This document shows, piece by piece, positions 6,225 to 7,562 of a DNA stretch of 7,562 nucleotides. The notes under the pieces were generated by a model. The model did no database searches and had not been told where the DNA came from. It was given only the letters and a program-made list of their open reading frames with translations. Origin of the DNA: JAZDLC01 sp043802345 (GTDB taxonomy: Bacteria; Planctomycetota; B15-G4; JADJEK01); the NCBI GenBank assembly GCA_043802345.1, contig JAZDLC010000298.1, positions 1 to 7,562 on the forward strand. Direction: 5' to 3'. How positions within the stretch are numbered: the first letter of the stretch is position 1; every line of letters starts with the position of its first letter. The position numbers and the translations under genes are program-made.

Positions 6225-6761
6225 GTGGCTGTCCGCAAGCGGACGAGGGCGAGGGAACTCGCCTTGCAGTTCCTGTATTCCATTGATCTCCGCGAGGACG
6301 GCCCTTCCCTGGAAGTCGATCCGTTCCTGCGCATGCAGACCCGGGACGATGAGATCTACCTCTTCGCCACCGGGCTCGTGAACGGCTGTCTCGCGCACCG
6401 GGAGGAGATCGACCGGGAGATCCGGCGCGTTGCGGAGCACTGGGACCTGGCCCGGATCGCCACCGTCGACCGGAATATCCTGCGGATCGGTGCGCACGAG
6501 ATCCTGCACCGGATGGACATCCCGCCCCAGGTCACGCTCAACGAGGCGGTCGAGCTGGCGAAGCTCTTCTCCACGAAGAAGTCAGGCGCCTTCGTGAACG
6601 GGATCCTCGATCGGCTGCGAGCCGACGCCGGACGGGCCGCCGATCACACCGGCCCGCTCGCGGCCAGGCCGGGGGAGGAGCCGGCTTGCGAGCCGGAAGG
6701 CGAGACGACCGAGCAGAGCCTCGACGACGAGTCCGAGAATCCTCCCGAAGGAAATCCGTGA
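6225..6761 (+). CDS. nusB: Transcription antitermination factor NusB with an acidic C-terminal extension (178 aa)
   Basis: NusB pairs with NusE (ribosomal protein S10), binds boxA RNA and keeps RNA polymerase elongating through rRNA operons. The all-helical fold is recognisable: the basic start with RARELALQFLY (8-18), VDRNILRIGAHEIL (81-94), and VTLNEAVELAKLFSTKKSGAFVNGILD (103-129, including the NEAVELAK and FVNGILD hallmarks). The arginine-rich N-terminus fits the RNA-binding helix. NusB proteins are usually about 135-150 residues. Here about 45 further residues, rich in Glu, Pro, Ala and Gly, follow the core and look disordered. The start is GTG 6225, with GAGAG at 6214-6218 inside the end of ribH, only 2 bp after its stop, so translation is probably coupled. 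ftsY begins 3 bp after its TGA. Confidence 0.96.
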   Translation: MAVRKRTRARELALQFLYSIDLREDGPSLEVDPFLRMQTRDDEIYLFATGLVNGCLAHREEIDREIRRVAEHWDLARIATVDRNILRIGAHEILHRMDIPPQVTLNEAVELAKLFSTKKSGAFVNGILDRLRADAGRAADHTGPLAARPGEEPACEPEGETTEQSLDDESENPPEGNP

Positions 6762-6764
6762 GCG

Positions 6765-7538
6765 ATGTTTGAACGATTGCGAGCCGGGCTGAAGAAGACC
6801 CGCGAGAAACTCGCCGCAGGCCTGAACGCGATCCTGTCGATCGGCCGGGATCTGGACGACGACCTGCTGGACGAGCTGGAGGAGATGCTCTACACCGCCG
6901 ACCTGGGGCCGACCGGCACCGAGATCATCGAGCTTGCCCGCGAGGCGTACCGGAAGCGAGAGTTGAAGACGTCGGAGGATGTCTTCGCATTCCTGAAGCA
7001 GGAAATCTCCGGCCGGCTGGGCGCCCGCTCGGAGATCCGGTTGGCGGAGTCGCCGCCCACGGTCATCCTGGTGGTGGGCGTCAACGGCTGCGGCAAGACC
7101 ACTTCGATCGCCAAGCTGGCCAGCCACTTCGCCTCGCAGGGAAAGCAGGTCGTGGTCGGCGCTTGCGACACCTTCCGGGCGGCCGCCGTGGAGCAACTCG
7201 GCATCTGGGCCGATCGGGTGGGCGCCACCCTGGTCAAGGGAAAGCCCGAATCGGACCCGGCCTCCGTCGCGTTCGACGCCGCGGACTGCGCGGTGAGGCT
7301 GAAGGCGGACTACCTGCTGGTCGACACCGCCGGCCGCCTGCACACGCAGGACAACCTGATGCGGGAGCTGGAGAAGATCAACCGGGTGCTCAGCCGCAGA
7401 ATTCCGGGGGCGCCGCACGAGGTGATCATGGTGCTCGACGCCACCACCGGTCAGAATGCGCTGGTGCAGGCTGACCGGTTCAAGGCGGCGGGGCCGGTGA
7501 CCGGACTCTTCCTGGCGACGCTGGACGGCTCCGCCTAG
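6765..7538 (+). CDS. ftsY: Signal recognition particle receptor FtsY, interrupted by an in-frame TAG near the window edge
   Basis: FtsY is the SRP-receptor GTPase that docks ribosome-SRP complexes at the membrane. The 257 codons cover the N helical domain (about 1-90) and most of the GTPase domain. Visible motifs are the P-loop GVNGCGKTTS (105-114), DTFRAAA (135-141), DTAGRLH (187-193) and LDATTGQNAL (224-233). The protein lacks a long acidic A domain, like many short FtsY proteins. Trouble starts at residues 251-252: the G4 motif TKLDG reads ATLDG. TAG at 7536-7538 then replaces the lysine of the conserved D-G-S/T-A-K-G-G. The frame continues as GGVVVGIR to the window end, so homology does not stop at the TAG. 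Either the gene is truly truncated, losing the closing GTPase loop and C-terminal helix, or this edge contains base errors. Since FtsY is normally essential, I favour the latter. AAGGA (6748-6752) lies a rather long 12 bases before the ATG. Confidence 0.93.
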   Translation: MFERLRAGLKKTREKLAAGLNAILSIGRDLDDDLLDELEEMLYTADLGPTGTEIIELAREAYRKRELKTSEDVFAFLKQEISGRLGARSEIRLAESPPTVILVVGVNGCGKTTSIAKLASHFASQGKQVVVGACDTFRAAAVEQLGIWADRVGATLVKGKPESDPASVAFDAADCAVRLKADYLLVDTAGRLHTQDNLMRELEKINRVLSRRIPGAPHEVIMVLDATTGQNALVQADRFKAAGPVTGLFLATLDGSA

Positions 7539-7562
7539 GGCGGCGTCGTGGTCGGCATCCGG
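7539..7562 (+). other. ftsY: Continuation of the ftsY reading frame beyond the in-frame TAG
   Basis: The eight codons after the TAG read GGVVVGIR in the same frame as ftsY. In intact FtsY proteins the lysine of the DG(S/T)AKGG segment is followed by this kind of Gly-Gly and hydrophobic strand. The sequence is therefore ftsY coding sequence, cut by the window edge. Confidence 0.8.

Noticed and set aside
1..7562. CRISPR arrays, toxin-antitoxin pairs, phage genes or defence systems
   Set aside because: No regularly spaced repeats, no small paired toxin-antitoxin genes, and no phage or defence domains are visible. All intact genes are housekeeping or envelope proteins.

Overview
This is a GC-rich, gene-dense bacterial window. 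No single gene fixes the phylum. The combination of an exported 'LKDGK' domain fused to an HtrA-type protease, a large secreted FG-GAP propeller protein and a signal-peptide protein of the kind common in Planctomycetota and metagenome-derived lineages suggests a Planctomycetota/PVC-like or similar Gram-negative organism. This placement is an inference of low confidence.

Layout. (a) Positions 1-294 hold no intact gene. They contain a probable start of a decayed REP-associated (Y1/IS200-like) transposase at 63-134, a hexamer-based inverted repeat (165-248) and a strong intrinsic terminator reading leftward (244-288). (b) A leftward block follows, in transcription order: a candidate promoter (4573-4600), a 776-residue secreted protein with 14 FG-GAP/VCBS calcium-loop repeats (2204-4534), a 591-residue exported protein of unknown function (422-2197), tRNA-Arg(CCG) (295-371), then the terminator. 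The two protein genes are 6 bp apart and almost certainly co-transcribed. The tRNA begins 50 bp beyond the second stop codon. (c) A 248 bp divergent intergenic region separates this from (d), a rightward housekeeping cluster: PDZ-less trypsin-like serine protease (4783-5730), ribH (5749-6222), nusB (6225-6761) and ftsY (6765 to the window edge). Gaps of 18, 2 and 3 bp indicate one transcript.

Roles. RibH makes the lumazine precursor of riboflavin, NusB is a transcription antitermination factor, and FtsY is the SRP receptor. The ribH-nusB pairing is common in bacteria. The protease and the two leftward proteins all carry export signals, so the divergent region probably drives two cell-envelope genes or operons back to back.

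The most notable oddity is at the right edge. The ftsY frame meets an in-frame TAG where the family has lysine, just after a damaged G4 (TKxD) motif, yet the reading frame still encodes FtsY-like residues beyond the stop. I see no convincing undescribed defence or mobile system. The least explained parts are the secreted protein pair and the repeat-rich region at the left end.
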